The notes beneath the pieces are model-generated. The model was not told the DNA's origin, ran no database searches, and saw only the letters and a list, made by a program, of their open reading frames with translations. 64,000 nucleotides of DNA from NCBI GenBank assembly GCA_902799905.1, contig CADCCB010000001.1, positions 1-64,000 of the forward strand. Direction: 5' to 3'. The stretch's first letter is position 1; each line of letters opens with the position of its first letter. Both the position numbers and the translations under genes were made by a program. Below, one piece after another: positions 18,401 to 27,109 of the stretch. This DNA is from an uncultured Prevotellaceae bacterium (lineage in GTDB: Bacteria > Bacteroidota > Bacteroidia > Bacteroidales > Bacteroidaceae).

Positions 18401-18903
18401 GCATGATCTTCCCATTTCAGAATGAGCCAGAATACCACGGCAGTAAAAGCCGACGAGTAGGCATAGACCTCACCCTCCACAGCCGAGAACCAGAAGGTGT
18501 CGCTGAAGGTATAGATAAGTGCACCCACAAGGCCAGAGGCCTCAATGGCTATCAGTTTCCATGTGGACAATTCCTCCCATTTGTTGATGAGCAGGCGGCG
18601 CGTCAGGTGCGTAATGCTCCAGAACAGGAACAGAATACACGTGGCCGAGAGCAGCGCACTCATCGTGTTCACCATGCGTGCCACCTGTGTGGGGTCGCTG
18701 GTTAACTGCGAGAAAAGGTTTGCCGTCAGCATGAAGAACGGGGCACCGGGTGGGTGACCGATTTCCAGTTTATAGCCGGTGGTGATAAACTCTGGACAGT
18801 CCCAGAATGAGGCTGTCGGCTCAATGGTCAAACAGTAGACAATAGCGGCAACAAGGAAGGTGAGCCATCCTGCGATATTGTCCACGAGACGAAATTGTTT
18901 CAT
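15421..18903 (-). CDS. DUF2723 (TMEM260-like) multi-pass membrane protein, putative O-mannosyl-type glycosyltransferase
   Basis: The 1160-residue product has about ten or more membrane helices in its N-terminal half and a long soluble C-terminal half with TPR-like helices near its end. It opens with the DUF2723 signature (WLTFLVAAIVYCLTIEPTASFWDCPEFI and onward to GHPPGAPFFML). The family is related to GT-C glycosyltransferases and to human TMEM260, an O-mannosyltransferase; the bacterial substrate is not known to me. It has its own promoter (18934-18964), is followed by a NodB deacetylase, and is of typical length for Bacteroidales homologues. Confidence 0.85.
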   Translation of the reverse strand: MKQFRLVDNIAGWLTFLVAAIVYCLTIEPTASFWDCPEFITTGYKLEIGHPPGAPFFMLTANLFSQLTSDPTQVARMVNTMSALLSATCILFLFWSITHLTRRLLINKWEELSTWKLIAIEASGLVGALIYTFSDTFWFSAVEGEVYAYSSAFTAVVFWLILKWEDHADEPHSDRWLVLIMYMTGLSIGVHLLNLLCLPAIVLVYYFKRYPKANFLGAIMALMASLVVLAAVLYGVVPGIITVGGWFELFFVNMLGMPFNFGEYVYLALLVAIVIWAIYETQTASDDNYSFGWIRQNIAFLLAFGMLGIPFYGYGWAAFGIGLLVLLVLAALLFLPGRKKPLITTRFKNTTLLCMLMLMIGYSTYAVIVIRSSANPPMDQNSPEDIFTLGNYLSRDQYGYRPLLYGQAYSSEYKINNEGSVEMDEGAPIWHRVEKKSADEPDRYSCLDAKGEEITKDKPVYAQNMFFPRMYSNSSRHISQYNSWGGKNGQIEGQKVPSNYRKGNTVTMPTQFENLRFFFSYQCNWMYWRYFLWNFAGRQNDIQGHGDVEHGNWLTGIPFIDNARLGDQSLLPDELKNNKGHNVFYCLPLILGLIGILWQVFLCRRKGIQQFWVVFFLFFMTGLAIVVYLNQTPEQPRERDYAYAGSFYAFAIWCGMGVAAIIDMLSRVMGKMKNGTAVTALAAVVSIICLLVPIQMGSQTWDDHDRSGRYTCTDFGQNYLMTLQQEGAPIIFTNGDNDTFPLWYNQDTEGVRTDARVCNLSYLNTDWYIDQMIRPAYDSPSLPINWSRLEYCSGTNEYVKVDRHIRSAIELLRKQYPAEVKELFGEDPYELKNVLKYWVRDHRSDELKQRQKAAIELAYNQIEEIKNDYYYELESDLHVIPTDTVYLTIDKEAVRKSGMKIQGDSIPDRMVISLKGLGGLDKSKLMMLELLANANWTRPIYVAYTVGQENYMNLGDNFVQEGLANRITPFTTNIDDQPLPHMTNFDTEKTYDNVMNRYKFGGIDKPGIYLDETVMRMCYTHRRLMVKLATNLIDEGDNDKAAKVLEKCDKEIPSYNVPHDFQSGSIDMARCYAKLGNTKKAKEVLEALWKNSDQSMTFYNSLPPYLFPSCTSSSQFHMFYVMRHLIDIASSCDMNLAEQYDQKLGEHIDTYLSKGGPLPQ

Positions 18904-18933
18904 AACTTTACGCTAAAAATTCGAATTTGCCTG

Positions 18934-18964
18934 CAAAGGTACTAATAAGTGAGAACAATACAAA
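18934..18964 (-). promoter_or_regulatory. Promoter of the DUF2723 gene
   Basis: On the - strand TTTG (18961-18964) and TACCTTTG (18934-18941) are separated by 19 bases. The following leader, GCAGGCAAATTCGAA, is nearly identical to that of purD. Confidence 0.7.
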
Positions 18965-19010
18965 ACAAAAAGCACATTTTTTGTTTTTATTTGACTTTTG
19001 CAAGAAGATG

Positions 19011-19460
19011 TTAGAACAGCCATTCCACACCATAGACCAGCAACAGGTAGCGCAGGAACTTACCGACGGCGATGCTTAGGATGGATACGACGGGGTTGGC
19101 CCGCATATAGCCTAGTGTCACGGTGATGGCACTGCCCAAAATAGGCAGGAACGCGAAAAAGCCCATCCAAGCACCACGACCAGCCATGAAGCGCTCGGCA
19201 CGGTCCATCTTCTCTTTCTTGATGCGCAGGTATTTCTCTATCCACTCCAACTTGCCCAGGCGGCCTACATAGTAATTAAACATCGACCCTAGCACATTGC
19301 CGATAGTACCATATACCACTAGCGGCCAAGCATCGAGTTTGGTGAGCAGGCTCAGCATGACGGCCTCGCTAGAGAAGGGAAAGACACTGCCAGCCAGGAA
19401 GGCGGCAACGAACATGCCCCAGTAGCCATAGGCTTCTAGAAACTCAATGAAGGCATCCAT
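19011..19460 (-). CDS. DedA/YqaA-type membrane protein
   Basis: The 149-residue product is a short DedA-superfamily (VTT domain) protein. The motif FLAGSVFPFSSEAVMLSLL is followed by G-N-x-x-G-S-x-x-N-Y-x-x-G-R, F-M-x-G-R-G and P-I-L-G-S, as in YqaA proteins. Such proteins are membrane-embedded and linked to lipid flipping and envelope homeostasis. The start at 19460 (MDAFIEF) was chosen: the ORF runs on to 19571 but those residues are overlap-frame sequence. It overlaps the upstream membrane-protein gene by 25 bases, suggesting translational coupling. Confidence 0.85.
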   Translation of the reverse strand: MDAFIEFLEAYGYWGMFVAAFLAGSVFPFSSEAVMLSLLTKLDAWPLVVYGTIGNVLGSMFNYYVGRLGKLEWIEKYLRIKKEKMDRAERFMAGRGAWMGFFAFLPILGSAITVTLGYMRANPVVSILSIAVGKFLRYLLLVYGVEWLF

Positions 19461-20371
19461 AAGTTCAGCATGGTGATAAGGAATACCAGCACGGTGATGA
19501 CGATGAAGGCGATATTGGTGGCCCGCGTGTTGGTGTGTGCCACAAAATGGCCTACCAGCGGACTGACGCATATGAAGGTCAGACGGATGAACAGGTCGTA
19601 GTATTGAGGCAAAACGATAATGATTAGCATGGCGAACAGGCCCAGATAGGAGAAGAATCCATAGAGCAGTCGGATGCGAATCTTGTCTTCGTAACTGCGA
19701 AGCCAGAAATGGATGATGCCCGTCAGCATCAGAGTCAGAGTGATGACCAGGGTGACCAGTTGCGCAATGGTTATACCTCTATAGTCGAAGGGCATACCAA
19801 TCGACCATAGGCCAGAAAGGTGCTCGGCAAGGGGCGAGAAATCCTGGGTGTAGATGAACCAAAGCGACAGGAACCAGTAAGGTGCCAGAAGGCCGATAAC
19901 AGAGGCCAGCCATGTGTGCCAGTTGAATGACAGCAACTGGGTAATCATGAGCAACCAGATGAGGGGCACCAGCCATAGGGTCTCCACGTGCATGATGCTG
20001 GCTCCGCCCAGAAAGGCGAAGGCATAGAATACACGCCCCGCTGCCAGATTGTTCTGATAGGTACTGAATAGGAGGAGGAAGGCGACGATAAAGAACAGTT
20101 GCGTCAGGCAGCCTGTGAGCGAACAGAAGAGCATGCTGTTCATACATGACAGGGCGATGAATGAACTGGAGATGATGCGGCTGCGAATGCGCAGCAAGGC
20201 GTTGCCATTGCTCAGTTCCGCCAACAGATAGACGGAGGCTGCATAGCATGCCAGTTGTGGCCACAACCCCTCTGTCAGCAGTCCGCTTGAGAGCCAGATG
20301 GCTATGGCGTAGAGGCCCATTACGGGGAGCAATAGGCCGCTCTCAGCAATTCTGTTCTGAAGTCTCTTCAT
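19436..20371 (-). CDS. Polytopic membrane protein of unknown function
   Basis: The 311-residue product has about nine hydrophobic segments and short loops. I do not recognise the family with confidence. It starts immediately after the purD stop (no gap) and overlaps the DedA-like gene, so it lies in a three-gene operon purD - this gene - dedA-like. No catalytic motif is visible. Confidence 0.7.
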   Translation of the reverse strand: MKRLQNRIAESGLLLPVMGLYAIAIWLSSGLLTEGLWPQLACYAASVYLLAELSNGNALLRIRSRIISSSFIALSCMNSMLFCSLTGCLTQLFFIVAFLLLFSTYQNNLAAGRVFYAFAFLGGASIMHVETLWLVPLIWLLMITQLLSFNWHTWLASVIGLLAPYWFLSLWFIYTQDFSPLAEHLSGLWSIGMPFDYRGITIAQLVTLVITLTLMLTGIIHFWLRSYEDKIRIRLLYGFFSYLGLFAMLIIIVLPQYYDLFIRLTFICVSPLVGHFVAHTNTRATNIAFIVITVLVFLITMLNLWMPSLSF

Positions 20372-21658
20372 TTACAGGTCGGCACCAATGTCGCGACGGA
20401 AATATTTGTCGGTAAACTCTATCTTCTGGGCCTCAGTGAACGATTTCTGAAGGGCCTCGGCCTTATCCTTACCATAGGAAGAAACTGCAATGACGCGACC
20501 ACCATTGGTCACCACCTCGCCGTCCTTCATCGTGGTGCCGGCATGGAAGACGATGGAGTCAGAATTGAAAGGGATGCCTGTGATAGGATAGCCCTTCTTA
20601 TAGGCCTGGGGATAACCGCCGCTGACCAGCATCACGCAGACGGCAGCACGCTCGTCGAACGCTATCTCCCGCTGGTCTAGGTTGCCCTCGGCCACACCTT
20701 CAAAGAGATTGACAATGTCGCTCTTCAGACGCAGCATGATGCTCTCCGTTTCAGGGTCGCCCATGCGGCAGTTGTACTCGATGACATATGGCTCAGGTTC
20801 GCCACTAGGCGTGTTAGAGCGATTGATGAGGCCAAAGAAGATAAATCCCTTGTAATCAATACCTTCTGACTTTAAACCTTCTACTGTTGGACGGATGATT
20901 CTGTCTTCCACTTTCTGCATCCACTCCTTGGTTGCAAAGGGGACAGGCGAGACACTGCCCATGCCTCCTGTGTTTAAACCTGTATCGTGTTCGCCGATGC
21001 GTTTATAGTCCTTGGCCTCGGGCAGAATCTTGTAGTGATCGCCATCGGTGAGCACAAAGACGGAGCATTCGATGCCACTCATAAACTCCTCGATTACCAC
21101 TCGACTGGAGGCGTTGCCGAACATGCCGCCCAGCATATCTTTCAGTTCCCGCTTGGCCTCGTCGAGAGTGGGGAGTATCAGCACGCCCTTGCCAGCACAC
21201 AGACCGTCGGCCTTCAGTACGTAGGGAGGGTTCAATGTCTCCAAAAAGGCCAAACCTTCTTGCACATGCTCGCCGTCGAATGTCTGATAGCGGGCAGTGG
21301 GGATGTTGTGACGCATCATAAACGCCTTGGCAAAGTCCTTCGAGCCTTCCAGCACGGCACCAGCCTTCGACGGGCCTATGACGGGCACGTTCTTGGTGCG
21401 CTCGTCGTCCTTCATGTCATCGTAGATACCCTTCACCAGCGGGTCTTCTGGGCCGACAACCACCATGTTGATGCCTTTCTCCACAACAAACTGCTTGATG
21501 GCCTCGAAATCGTCGGCCTTAATAGCGACGTTTTCACCGCAGTCGGAGGTTCCGGCATTGCCTGGTGCAATAAACAGTTTCTCACACTTGCTGCTCTGAG
21601 CAATTTTCCAAGCCAGGGCGTGCTCGCGGCCGCCACTTCCTAACAGTAATATCTTCAT
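20372..21658 (-). CDS. purD: Phosphoribosylamine-glycine ligase PurD
   Basis: The 428-residue product joins glycine to phosphoribosylamine in de novo purine synthesis. It begins [17 protein letters not shown], the PurD signature, and shows the ATP-grasp features [11 protein letters not shown] and the metal-binding region [12 protein letters not shown]. Length matches the family. The start at 21658 is 20 codons inside the longest ORF, matches the family N-terminus and lies downstream of a good promoter. First gene of the operon with the two membrane proteins. Confidence 0.95.
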   Translation of the reverse strand: MKILLLGSGGREHALAWKIAQSSKCEKLFIAPGNAGTSDCGENVAIKADDFEAIKQFVVEKGINMVVVGPEDPLVKGIYDDMKDDERTKNVPVIGPSKAGAVLEGSKDFAKAFMMRHNIPTARYQTFDGEHVQEGLAFLETLNPPYVLKADGLCAGKGVLILPTLDEAKRELKDMLGGMFGNASSRVVIEEFMSGIECSVFVLTDGDHYKILPEAKDYKRIGEHDTGLNTGGMGSVSPVPFATKEWMQKVEDRIIRPTVEGLKSEGIDYKGFIFFGLINRSNTPSGEPEPYVIEYNCRMGDPETESIMLRLKSDIVNLFEGVAEGNLDQREIAFDERAAVCVMLVSGGYPQAYKKGYPITGIPFNSDSIVFHAGTTMKDGEVVTNGGRVIAVSSYGKDKAEALQKSFTEAQKIEFTDKYFRRDIGADL

Positions 21659-21688
21659 AATCGTCTTGCTGATTTCGAAATTTGCCTG

Positions 21689-21719
21689 CAAAGGTAGTGA
21701 TATTTTTCGTGAATGCAAA
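21689..21719 (-). promoter_or_regulatory. Promoter of purD
   Basis: On the - strand TTTG (21716-21719) and TACCTTTG (21689-21696) are 19 bases apart, a textbook Bacteroidota arrangement. No PurR-like operator was identified. Confidence 0.75.
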
Positions 21720-21745
21720 GGAAAAAGCAGAAAAAGCCTGATTTG

Positions 21746-21777
21746 TTTGGCGGTTACAGGAAAAATGCTTAACTTTG
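21746..21777 (+). promoter_or_regulatory. Promoter of the FadL-like gene
   Basis: TTTG (21746-21749), a 20-base spacer, then TAACTTTG (21770-21777). The start codon is at 21807. Confidence 0.75.
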
Positions 21778-21806
21778 CCGAATCACCAAATCATTTATCA
21801 TTCAAA

Positions 21807-23141
21807 ATGAAGAAAATCTTGACACTGTTTGTCCTGACGATGCTTGGACTGCAAGCGTCGTGGGCAGGTGGTCTGATGACCAACACAAACTATCACATCG
21901 CTTTTGACCGTATGTTTGCACGTGGAGCCACTACGGAGATTGATGCGGCATTCAGTAATCCGGCCGGTTTGGCTTGGGGATACGAGGGATGGCAACTTTC
22001 CCTCAACTTCCAGAAGCCTTGGCAGAACCGTGACATCCAATTGGGTGACACCAAGTACGAAGGCGTGGCTTCGGCACCCATTGTGCCGGCATTGTTTGCT
22101 TCGTATAAGAAAGACCGCTGGGCCCTGTCGTCGATGATTGGTATCGTGGGCAGTGGTGGTTTTGTGAAATATGATAATGGCGTGCCCATGTTCAATTTGC
22201 TGATGCAGAACATGCTGGCAGGCAACGGTATCGCCCCTAACCAATATGCCTTGGACTCGGAGATGAAGGGCAAACAGTACATCTATGGCGGACAGGTGAA
22301 CTTCACCTATAAGATTCTTGACTGCCTCTCTGCGGCAGTCGGCGTCCGCGCAAACTACTACGACGGCTATTATCGCGGTCATGTGGTGGCCAAAGACCAT
22401 CCTATGTTTGGCGAGGTGGCCAAGTTATTGCTCGATGTGGACCAGAAAGGGTGGGGATTCACGCCGATAATCAGCCTGGATTATCATCAGGGTCCCCTCA
22501 CGCTGGCCGCACGCTACGAGTTCCGTACCAAGTTGAACCCGAAGAACGATACCAATGTGCTTGATGCAGGACTGGGTACCAACCTGATGGCCTATATGAT
22601 AGCCAACGACCCAAATGCGCAGGCTAAACTGGTAGGCCTCCAGCAGAATCTGGGCACCTATACCGAACCCTATCAGGATGGTGTGCGTACACGCTATGAT
22701 ATGCCTGCACTGCTCACTCTGGCTGCCGGTTACGAGTTCACACCTCAGTTGCGTGCTTCCATAGAGTACCACTTCTTCGACGACAAGAGTGCCAAGATGG
22801 CTAACGACCGTCAGAACGAACTTACTCATGGCACTCACGAGTTTTTGGCAGGCGTAGAGTATGATATCAATGAGAAGTTTACCGTCAGTTGTGGCGGTCA
22901 GCGTACAGATTATGGACTTTCCGACGGCTATCAGCAGGATACCTCTTTTGCTTGCGACAGTTGGAGTATCGGTCTGGGTGGTGCGTGGAATATCACTGAG
23001 AAATTCCGTCTGAATGCCAGTTATTTCGTCAGTCTCTACAGTGACTACAACAAGCAGGTGTCGTATGGCTTGGAGACATTTTCACAGACATATTCACGCA
23101 CCAATAATGTCATAGGTGTTGGTATAGACTATAAATTTTGA
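21807..23141 (+). CDS. OmpP1/FadL-family outer-membrane channel
   Basis: The 444-residue product has a signal peptide (MKKILTLFVLTMLGLQASWA) and a beta-barrel sequence. The mature N-terminus, with TNYHIAFDRMFARGATTEIDAAFSNPAGLAW, contains the NPA signature of FadL/TodX transporters, which admit hydrophobic molecules through the outer membrane. The protein ends in YKF, a typical barrel terminus. The start was set after the promoter at the signal peptide methionine. It is convergent with the sensor kinase gene (4 bases apart). Confidence 0.85.
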   Translation: MKKILTLFVLTMLGLQASWAGGLMTNTNYHIAFDRMFARGATTEIDAAFSNPAGLAWGYEGWQLSLNFQKPWQNRDIQLGDTKYEGVASAPIVPALFASYKKDRWALSSMIGIVGSGGFVKYDNGVPMFNLLMQNMLAGNGIAPNQYALDSEMKGKQYIYGGQVNFTYKILDCLSAAVGVRANYYDGYYRGHVVAKDHPMFGEVAKLLLDVDQKGWGFTPIISLDYHQGPLTLAARYEFRTKLNPKNDTNVLDAGLGTNLMAYMIANDPNAQAKLVGLQQNLGTYTEPYQDGVRTRYDMPALLTLAAGYEFTPQLRASIEYHFFDDKSAKMANDRQNELTHGTHEFLAGVEYDINEKFTVSCGGQRTDYGLSDGYQQDTSFACDSWSIGLGGAWNITEKFRLNASYFVSLYSDYNKQVSYGLETFSQTYSRTNNVIGVGIDYKF

Positions 23142-23145
23142 TATC

Positions 23146-24900
23146 TTAACTCCTTATCGGAAGGGTGATGACGAAGCGTGCGCCAGGGCCTTTATAGGCA
23201 GTGTCGAGTTTTACGGAACCTTCCATTCTGGTTGCGATGATGCGACAAAGCGGCAGGCCAAGTCCAAGACCTTCCTTGAAAGTGTCCAGTTTGACAAAGC
23301 GCTCGAAGATGTGATGAGCCTCTTCGGGTGCTATTCCGCAACCCGTATCTTCAACGGCTATCGTCAATGCTGTGGTGCTGGCTGATGCTTTGAGTACGAT
23401 GCAGCCCTCAATGGTGTTCTTGGCGGCATTGTCCAGCAGGATATAGACCATCCTGCGAAGCAGACTCCTATTGGTGGTCATGGCAAAACCGTCAGACAGC
23501 GAATTGTTGAGTGACAAGTTAACGCCATCTTTCACTTGGTCACTGAATTCCTTGATTAATTCAGAAAGTAGTGGGGTGATCTTGACGTCATCTTCCTTCT
23601 CCACAGCCCCAGAGGTCTCGTTAATGCTGAGTTCCAGCATTTCGTCAATTTGATTGGTAATGCTGCGCGTACTCTTGAGCATCATCTGTGCGATGTGCTT
23701 GCGCTCTTCGCGTGGAGGTGTGTTGTCAGGATCGGAAATCACTTGCGCAAAGCCCGCAATGATGTTCAGCGGCGTGCGCACCTCATGACTCATGTTCTGA
23801 ATGAAGATAGTCTTCATGTTGTCCGACTGGAGGGCATGCTTGTAGGCGTCTTTCAACTGGAGCATGTGGCGACGGCGGCTGAGCACGATATAGACGAGGG
23901 CGAGGATGAGCAGGATGAGCAGCAGGATGGTGGCTGCCAACGCTATGGTCCGTGTTTTGGCCGACTTGCGTTCTACCTCGTAAAGGGCCAGTTCATGTTC
24001 AATGCCTTGCATGCTGTTGCTCAGGATGACGCTATTGATGGAGTCGTTGGCAATCATGTTCAGTCGTTGGATGTCATAGGCCTCTTGCCATCTGCCGGCA
24101 TTCTTGTAGAGGTTAGCGATGATCTCGCCACTTTCGTCGCCCATGGTCTCTTTGGCCATCTCCACGGCTTTGTCCACATCTCCACGATAGGCCGTGTAAT
24201 AGATTTCGAGACTGCGTCCGCTGATTGATGACAATCCTTTTGCCTTTCCTTCCAGATAGTATTGGTAGGCTTTGACAAAGTTGTCCATGTCCCCCAGGTT
24301 ATAGTAACTCAACGCCCGTCGACACTCAATGTCGAAGACGCGGTCGGGAGAGTATTGGCGCGCTATGTCGGCTGCCTTGTTCAGCATCTCGATGGCCTCC
24401 TCCGGATCGTCGTCCATCTCCACATTGACGATGTTCATGTAAATGGGGGGCATGCTCTCGTAGTAGCCATACTTCTCCATCTGTCTGATGACTTCCGTGA
24501 AACTCTTCTTTGCCGAGTCCTTGTTGCCGCAGTAGCGCTGTATGTGGCCCATCATATTGATGGCCATATACATCTCGCTGTCGAGTTGTTTCTCGCGCAG
24601 TTCTTTCGATAGTAACTGGGCTGCCTTGTAGGCCTCAAAAATTTTCTCTGTGTTCATCAGGAAAACAATCTCGTTGCAGCGTTGCGTGTAGTAAGTGTGG
24701 AGGTCGCCCTGCTGGAGCACGTAGTCTTCTAGGGTCTTGACGGCAGGGAAGAACCGGGCACTGTCTGCGCTGTTGAACGCATGACGCATGGAGTCGTGCA
24801 GTTCTATGTACTTTGGGTCTTGCTTGATGTCAATGTCTGCAAAGGTGTTGACGGTTCCCATCGTCACGGCAAGTATAACAATCCAGCGTTTAGTGTTCAT
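23146..24900 (-). CDS. TPR-containing sensor histidine kinase
   Basis: The 584-residue product has a signal peptide, a periplasmic region of TPR-like helices (about 30-300), one membrane helix (about 318-340), and a cytoplasmic kinase core. HisKA carries the phospho-acceptor in NMSHEVRTPLN; the HATPase domain shows LLDNAAKN, DTGCGIAP and GLGLGLP. No receiver or DNA-binding domain is fused and no response regulator is adjacent, so it must signal to an unlinked partner. This TPR-kinase layout is common in Bacteroidales. Confidence 0.85.
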   Translation of the reverse strand: MNTKRWIVILAVTMGTVNTFADIDIKQDPKYIELHDSMRHAFNSADSARFFPAVKTLEDYVLQQGDLHTYYTQRCNEIVFLMNTEKIFEAYKAAQLLSKELREKQLDSEMYMAINMMGHIQRYCGNKDSAKKSFTEVIRQMEKYGYYESMPPIYMNIVNVEMDDDPEEAIEMLNKAADIARQYSPDRVFDIECRRALSYYNLGDMDNFVKAYQYYLEGKAKGLSSISGRSLEIYYTAYRGDVDKAVEMAKETMGDESGEIIANLYKNAGRWQEAYDIQRLNMIANDSINSVILSNSMQGIEHELALYEVERKSAKTRTIALAATILLLILLILALVYIVLSRRRHMLQLKDAYKHALQSDNMKTIFIQNMSHEVRTPLNIIAGFAQVISDPDNTPPREERKHIAQMMLKSTRSITNQIDEMLELSINETSGAVEKEDDVKITPLLSELIKEFSDQVKDGVNLSLNNSLSDGFAMTTNRSLLRRMVYILLDNAAKNTIEGCIVLKASASTTALTIAVEDTGCGIAPEEAHHIFERFVKLDTFKEGLGLGLPLCRIIATRMEGSVKLDTAYKGPGARFVITLPIRS

Positions 24901-24931
24901 AGGTTAGGGTAGGTTAGTGTTAGGTTTTTAT

Positions 24932-27109
24932 TTACTTGAGGTAATCTTCAAAATACTGGGTGATGCGCTCATGCAAGTGCACGCTGTTGTGCCCCCTCAT
25001 GTTGTGCCCCTCACCGGGATAGACGAAGAAGTCGGGCTGGGTGCCAGCCTCAGCACAGGCCTTGAGGAACGATAGTGCGTGTTGAGGCACCACCGTAGGG
25101 TCGTTGTAGCCGATGATGATCTGCAGTTTGCCTTTCAGGTTCTTGGCCTGTGGAATCAGGCTCGTCTTGGCATAGCCGTCGGGGTTGCTCTGCGGAGTGT
25201 CCATATAACGCTCGCCATACATCACCTCGTACCACTTCCAATCGATGACGGGGCCTCCTGCGACACCAACCTTGAAGACATCGGGATAGTTTGTCATCAA
25301 GGAGATGGTCATAAAGCCTCCGAACGACCAGCCGTGTACGCCCAGTCGGTTGGCATCAACATAGGGCAGCCCTCTCAGGAACTCCACACCGCACATTTGG
25401 TCTTGCATCTCAATCTGGCCAAGTTGGCGGAAGGTGGCCTGCTCAAAATCGCGTCCGCGGTTCTCGCTGCCTCTGTTGTCGAGGATGAAGACGATATAGC
25501 CTTTCTGTGCCATATAGGTCTCCCAAGAGCGGCTATACCAATGCCAAGAGGCTTCGACGTTGTGGGCGTGCGGGCCACCATAGACATAGACTACCGTGGG
25601 ATACTTCTTCGTCGGGTCAAAGTCATGGGGCTTTACCATGCGCCAATATAGGTCAGTCACGCCGTCGGCAGCCTTGATGCTTCCTGATTCAAATCGTGGC
25701 ACGATGTAGCCTTTCCAAGGATCCTCACCTTTCAGTAAGGTGGTGATGGCGGGTTTGGCTTTAATAGCCGTCATGGTGATGGAGTTTGGCACTTCCGGTG
25801 TGCTCCACTTGTCGTACAGGTATTCACCTGAAGCAGACAGGGAGGCACGATGCACACCCTCTCCGTTGTCGAGCAGGGTACGGCGGCAGGTCTTGATATT
25901 GACGGCGTAAAGGTTACGCTGCAAAGGGTGCTTCTCGTTTGAGGCGATGATGACAGCCTTCTGTTTCTCGTTGAACCCCAGCACGTCCATGACCACCCAA
26001 GGGCCACTGGTTAACTGCTTGACCAACTCACCTTTGGTGTTGTATAGGTAAAGGTGATTAAAGCCGTCCTTTTGGCTTTGGAGGATGAAGAGGCTGCTGT
26101 CCCAAGGAAGAAACTGTATAGGGTGCATGGGCTCTACGTATTTCTCGCTTGTTTCGTGATATAGTACGCCATGAGGCTTGCCCGTTTCAGCATCGTAACT
26201 GACGAGTCGGCAGTCGTTCTGGTCACGGTTCAGTTCGAACATGTAAATCGTCTTACAATCCGGGCTCCAGGCGATGTTGGTGAAGTAGCAGGGGGACTTG
26301 GGCTTCGATGGTGTTGCATCATACTCGACGGCAGGAGTCTGGAGGTATACGGTCTTGTTAGTCTTCAGATTGTAAATGCCAACGGAAACCACGTGGCTGT
26401 TCATCCCTGCCATCGGGTATTTATCAGCCTCCAACTGAGCAGAGCGCGGGTCGATGTCCACCTGTGGATAGTCGGTGACCATCGACTGATCCATGCGATA
26501 GAAGGCCAGACGCTGGCCGTCAGGACTCCAGAATGTGCCCTTGTTGATGCCGAATTCGTTGCGATGAACGGATTCGCCATAGACTATGTCACGTGAACCG
26601 TCGGTGGTAAGTTGCTCCTTGTTGCCCTGAGCATCCACCACATATAACTGGTTGTCGACTTTATATACCGTTGCTCTTGATGCTGCGTTCCATTCGTTGC
26701 AGTTTTGGCCGGAGATACTGTCCTGCCAGACAATCTGCTTCTTCTGGAAGTCGAGTAGGATGACAGACCGCTTGAAGCCCAGAAGCACGAGTGGCTCACC
26801 AGGGTAGGGGAAGGTGGCATTCGTCAGAAGACGCACATAGTGGTCGTCGTCGCTACCAGCCCATTTGTTTACATCATCGAGAGTGAACAGCAATGTTTCC
26901 TTTCCTGTTTTAGCATCGATGAGATAGCACTCCTCCACGTCGGTCTTAACCAGTTTGTCGCCCCACCACGTGAGAAACATGTTCTTGGGACGCAGGTTGT
27001 GGAAGTTCTTTCCGCCGAAGTTGAGGTCTTCCAGTGTGAAGAGTTTCTGGGCTGACATAGGGAGTGATACTATGGTGAGCAGGACGATAATGAGATGCTT
27101 AGTCTTCAT
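24932..27109 (-). CDS. Secreted dipeptidyl-peptidase IV-like S9 peptidase
   Basis: The 725-residue product has a signal peptide (MKTKHLIIVLLTIVSLPMSA), an eight-blade propeller-type N-terminal region (DPPIV_N) and a C-terminal hydrolase domain. The triad reads Ser in GWSFGG, Asp in GYNDPTV and His in GEGHNM. DPP IV enzymes release X-Pro or X-Ala dipeptides and feed amino-acid uptake. The ORF extends upstream to 27385, but those 92 codons overlap the repeat-rich tail of the previous gene; the true start at 27109 overlaps that gene's stop by 11 bases, implying coupled translation. Confidence 0.9.
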   Translation of the reverse strand: MKTKHLIIVLLTIVSLPMSAQKLFTLEDLNFGGKNFHNLRPKNMFLTWWGDKLVKTDVEECYLIDAKTGKETLLFTLDDVNKWAGSDDDHYVRLLTNATFPYPGEPLVLLGFKRSVILLDFQKKQIVWQDSISGQNCNEWNAASRATVYKVDNQLYVVDAQGNKEQLTTDGSRDIVYGESVHRNEFGINKGTFWSPDGQRLAFYRMDQSMVTDYPQVDIDPRSAQLEADKYPMAGMNSHVVSVGIYNLKTNKTVYLQTPAVEYDATPSKPKSPCYFTNIAWSPDCKTIYMFELNRDQNDCRLVSYDAETGKPHGVLYHETSEKYVEPMHPIQFLPWDSSLFILQSQKDGFNHLYLYNTKGELVKQLTSGPWVVMDVLGFNEKQKAVIIASNEKHPLQRNLYAVNIKTCRRTLLDNGEGVHRASLSASGEYLYDKWSTPEVPNSITMTAIKAKPAITTLLKGEDPWKGYIVPRFESGSIKAADGVTDLYWRMVKPHDFDPTKKYPTVVYVYGGPHAHNVEASWHWYSRSWETYMAQKGYIVFILDNRGSENRGRDFEQATFRQLGQIEMQDQMCGVEFLRGLPYVDANRLGVHGWSFGGFMTISLMTNYPDVFKVGVAGGPVIDWKWYEVMYGERYMDTPQSNPDGYAKTSLIPQAKNLKGKLQIIIGYNDPTVVPQHALSFLKACAEAGTQPDFFVYPGEGHNMRGHNSVHLHERITQYFEDYLK

